Source of the DNA: Acanthopleuribacter pedis
GTDB taxonomy: Bacteria; Acidobacteriota; Holophagae; Acanthopleuribacterales; Acanthopleuribacteraceae
Assembly (NCBI RefSeq): GCF_017377855.1
Contig: NZ_JAFREP010000054.1
Location: 1 to 46,196 of the forward strand
Direction of reading: 5' to 3'
DNA: 46,196 bases
The translations under genes and the position numbers were made by a program. Shown here in pieces: positions 43,725 to 46,196 of this stretch. Within the stretch, counting starts at the first letter, position 1; each line of letters begins with the position of its first letter. Under the pieces are notes generated by a model. The model did not search any database, was not told the origin of the DNA, and worked only from the letters and a program-made list of their open reading frames with translations.

Positions 43725-44687
43725 ATGGTTTCCATTTTTGACTTGATCAACGATCCCAAAAGCAAGCAGGCCCTGCACACGCTCAATGAGGAACGCCGCG
43801 TTTGGCTGGATTGGAAACCCTTTGCCGAAGTCAAAGCCAAAAGCGCGACCTTACCGGACGTCGCCGCCGAGGTTTTTGACTTCAGCCAAGCCAAGGTGGT
43901 CATCGGCGAACAACGCGAGGAGAGCGATCCGCTTTTCCAACAGATTGACGAAACCTGCAAAGCCATTTTGCCGTGGAAAAAAGGTCCTTTCCAACTGTTC
44001 GGCGTGGACATTGACGCCGAATGGCGCAGTGATTATAAGTGGGACCGGTTGCGCGCCAAACTACCCTCGCTCAAAGGGCAAAACGTGCTGGATGTGGGCG
44101 GCAACAACGGCTACTACGCTTTTCGCATGCTGGCCGACGAACCGGCCTACGTGCTCAACATCGACCCGGTGCCGCGCCTGTGGTACCAGTTCAATTTGTT
44201 GCAGCATTTCGCCCGCCGAACCGAACTGGAGTTTTTCATGTGGGGCTGGCAGGAAACGGCCCATTTCAAACACCTGTTTGACACCATCTTCTGCATGGGC
44301 ATCATCTACCACCACCACGATCCGATTCAAATCCTCAAATACCTGTACCAGGCCTTGCGGCCCGGCGGTTTGCTGGTCCTGGAAAGCATTGTGATTCCCG
44401 GCGAGGAAGATGTGTGTCTGTTTCCCGCCGACCGCTACGCCAAAATGCGCAACGTGTGGTTTGTGCCGACCGCGGCCGCGATGACCAATATGCTGCGCCG
44501 CACCAAGTTCGAAGACATTGAAGTGATTGCGGTGAACCGCCACGAGAGCGAGGAGCAGCGCACCACCGAATGGAACCCCGGCCAAAGCCACGCCGATTTC
44601 ATGGACCCGGACAACCCGGAACGCACCATCGAGGGTTACCCCGCGCCACACCGCGCCGTATTGTTCGCGCGCCGTCCGCCCCGATAA
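43725..44687 (+). CDS. cmoB: tRNA U34 carboxymethyltransferase CmoB
   Basis: This 320-aa enzyme transfers the carboxymethyl group of carboxy-SAM to 5-hydroxyuridine at the tRNA wobble position, giving cmo5U. The ATG at 43725 has AAAGGA upstream and gives the same length as E. coli CmoB. Diagnostic stretches include GPFQLFGVDIDAEWRSDYKW, the SAM motif LDVGGNNGYY (GGNNG where E. coli has GCGSG), MGIIYHHHDPI, DRYAKMRNVWFVPT, EEQRTTEW and EGYPAPHRAVL. CmoA, which makes carboxy-SAM, is not in the window. The gene is flanked by unrelated units and probably has its own promoter. Confidence 0.95.
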   Translation: MVSIFDLINDPKSKQALHTLNEERRVWLDWKPFAEVKAKSATLPDVAAEVFDFSQAKVVIGEQREESDPLFQQIDETCKAILPWKKGPFQLFGVDIDAEWRSDYKWDRLRAKLPSLKGQNVLDVGGNNGYYAFRMLADEPAYVLNIDPVPRLWYQFNLLQHFARRTELEFFMWGWQETAHFKHLFDTIFCMGIIYHHHDPIQILKYLYQALRPGGLLVLESIVIPGEEDVCLFPADRYAKMRNVWFVPTAAAMTNMLRRTKFEDIEVIAVNRHESEEQRTTEWNPGQSHADFMDPDNPERTIEGYPAPHRAVLFARRPPR

Positions 44688-44769
44688 ATCCACCCCATCA
44701 CGGCGATGATGGAATGAACCCCCCACCATCAACGTTTCACCAACCACGAGATAAAAAACCAGAGGGTGT

Positions 44770-46041
44770 ATGTTTCGGCGGCTTAGCGTTTTTTGGGCAG
44801 TATGGCTTGGTTTGAGTTTTGGCGGGCTTTTCGCGCAGGACGCGCACAATGAAACGGTCTGGCACGCTTGGGTTTCGGCGCGCGGACTGGCCGGGGACGG
44901 CGACGGTCGCAGTTGGACCCGCGGCGATTTCGGCAAGTTGTTGGTGGATGAAGGTCAAAACGGCGCCTTCGCTGAAGCGCGCTTTGGTGTGGAACGCCAA
45001 TGGCACCAGGCCTTCGGCGTATCGGCCTGGGGTTTGCTCCGAAGCGAAGCCAATGATTTCGGCGACGACTGGGCGCTCGGCGAGGCCTTTGCACGCGGCG
45101 CCTTCCCCATCAGCAACGCTTGGCGGCTGCGTTACAAAGCGGGCCACTTCTTCCCCCCCAGCTCGGCGGCGCACATCGATCCGATGTGGTCGACCCCCTA
45201 CACGCTTACCTTTTCCACCATCGACAGTTGGATCGCCGAGGAAGTGCGCCATACCGGGCTGGAACTGGGATTCGACAAAGAATGGGGCAACCAAAACAGT
45301 TGGTTGCTCACGGGGAGTTGGTTGCGGGGCAACGATACCCAAGGCACCCTTTTGGCCTGGCGCGGCGCGAGTCACGGCCACCGCCTTTCCGGCTATGGAG
45401 AGTTTCTGCCGCTGCCGGCTATTCCATCGCTACAACCAGGCAATCTGTTCAGCCTCCAAACAGATCGCGGCACCCAAGCCTACGGCCGCGAATTGGATGG
45501 TAACTGGGGTTGGTCGGCGCGAACCGCGCTGGAGTTAGGCGGCCGGTTCTTGCTGCAAGCCCTGCTTAGCGACAACCGCGCCGACCGCGAACTCCACAAC
45601 GGTCAGTACGCCTGGGAAACCCGCTACCAACACCTCAGCCTCTCTTGGGACCTGGACCCGGATCGTAATTGGACGTTGCTGGCGGAATGGCTCGACGGCG
45701 CGTCGGGCATGGGCGAACGCACCGGCGCCCACGTGCAAATTGATTTCCAGCTTTGGTACGGCCTACTCTCGCTGCGCAGCCCGGACCGCCATTGGCGCTT
45801 CAGCCTGCGCTACGACGACGTGCACATCATTGATCGGGATCGGCTGGATACAGCCTTTAACCCAGACGCCAGCGACGAACGCGGCGACAGCCTGACCGCG
45901 GCGATCTTTTGGGAGCCCCAGCGTCACTGGCGCCTCGGTTTGGAATGGCTGGACGGCGACTTTACCCACGCCACCCTCGACCAAACCCCGCTGAATTTGC
46001 ACACGGGCCTGATCAGCGTGGAAGCACGCTACCGGTTTTAA
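44770..46041 (+). CDS. Outer-membrane beta-barrel protein (porin-like)
   Basis: This 423-aa protein starts at ATG after AGAGGG. A signal peptide ends near GGLFAQDA. The mature part alternates aromatic and polar residues in many strands (WHAWVSARGLAG, FAEARFGVERQW, HTGLELGFDKEW, HLSLSWDLDP, WRFSLRYDDVHI, WRLGLEWLDGDF) and ends ISVEARYRF. The terminal Phe is the usual outer-membrane insertion signal. The strand number fits a large barrel such as a phosphate-selective-type or general porin, but I cannot name the family. It follows cmoB by about 80 bases. The stop codon overlaps the start of a repeat copy at 46041. Confidence 0.8.
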   Translation: MFRRLSVFWAVWLGLSFGGLFAQDAHNETVWHAWVSARGLAGDGDGRSWTRGDFGKLLVDEGQNGAFAEARFGVERQWHQAFGVSAWGLLRSEANDFGDDWALGEAFARGAFPISNAWRLRYKAGHFFPPSSAAHIDPMWSTPYTLTFSTIDSWIAEEVRHTGLELGFDKEWGNQNSWLLTGSWLRGNDTQGTLLAWRGASHGHRLSGYGEFLPLPAIPSLQPGNLFSLQTDRGTQAYGRELDGNWGWSARTALELGGRFLLQALLSDNRADRELHNGQYAWETRYQHLSLSWDLDPDRNWTLLAEWLDGASGMGERTGAHVQIDFQLWYGLLSLRSPDRHWRFSLRYDDVHIIDRDRLDTAFNPDASDERGDSLTAAIFWEPQRHWRLGLEWLDGDFTHATLDQTPLNLHTGLISVEARYRF

Positions 46042-46196
46042 CCTAAGAAACGCTGACGCGGTGATTTTAGCTAAACCTCTTATGTGTAGCGGGGCACCTC
46101 GCATCTCGGAAACCAAAAATAGCGTGATGTGATGTCCCAGCCACTCGATTTTGAAGCTAATGTGTTTAATACACAGAAGTTTAGCGGAAATCCCCG
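46041..46196 (+). repeat. Second-family repeat element, running to the window edge
   Basis: The first 40 bases (46041-46080) match 6652-6691 with about four differences, including the ACCTAAGAA end and CTAAACCTCT. The interior then diverges. TTAA lies directly at the left edge and forms the TAA stop of the porin-like gene. The right end is outside the window, so the full length is unknown. No gene is seen in the last 155 bases. Confidence 0.55.

Noticed and set aside
1..46196. CRISPR arrays, tRNA or rRNA genes, prophage
   Set aside because: No regular direct repeats with spacers, no cloverleaf or rRNA-like sequence noticed; the lysozyme-like gene has no phage neighbours.

Overview
The window looks like a chromosomal stretch of a fairly GC-rich Gram-negative bacterium. 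The evidence is a set of outer-membrane barrels, a TolC-type channel, periplasmic binding proteins and lipoproteins. The combination of an NHLM-type RiPP exporter, a large RHS/YD protein, JmjC/cupin oxygenases and many sensor proteins recalls Acidobacteriota such as Acanthopleuribacteraceae. That placement is inference from gene style, not a match I could test. No rRNA, tRNA or CRISPR array was seen.

Left part (1-14.7 kb). An RHS/YD-repeat gene enters from outside the window and is split at about 1.72-1.90 kb by a small palindromic-ended element. Its C-terminal part ends in an AT-rich toxin-like domain followed directly by an AT-rich putative immunity gene. A decayed integrase-type transposase and a second small inverted-repeat element come next. 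Then follow a carboxylesterase, a 55-aa ORF plus a REC-PAS-GGDEF-EAL protein, a convergent hybrid histidine kinase plus response regulator pair, a small secreted protein, and a T4-lysozyme-like protein.

Central part (14.7-31.7 kb). This is a candidate RiPP locus. It has a radical SAM/SPASM maturase, a 52-aa precursor with a double-glycine leader and a 20-residue core ending in two Cys, a helical-repeat protein, two JmjC/cupin oxygenases, both NHLM ABC transporters (one with a C39 peptidase), the NHLM HlyD-type adaptor, a TolC-type channel, and an HExxH protein of unknown function. The simplest model is: precursor made, core modified by the rSAM enzyme and possibly hydroxylated by the JmjC enzymes, leader cut after GG by the C39 domain, product exported through ABC-HlyD-TolC.

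Right part (31.7-41.1 kb). Downstream of the HlyD gene on the same strand lie a LivK-like binding protein, a DUF2490-like barrel, an ATP-grasp ligase, a 1206-aa protein fusing duplicated extracytoplasmic sensor modules to an MFS transporter, an ABC_sub_bind-type binding protein and a Cache-domain membrane sensor. The order suggests one long operon that couples export with ligand sensing and transport.

The end of the window holds a second copy of the palindromic element (in opposite orientation, against the stop codon of the Cache gene), a strong bidirectional terminator, a DnaJ-YbjN-PspA envelope-stress cluster, a cmoB tRNA-modification gene and an outer-membrane barrel. A second short repeat family with the core ACCTAAGAAGCGC recurs across the window.
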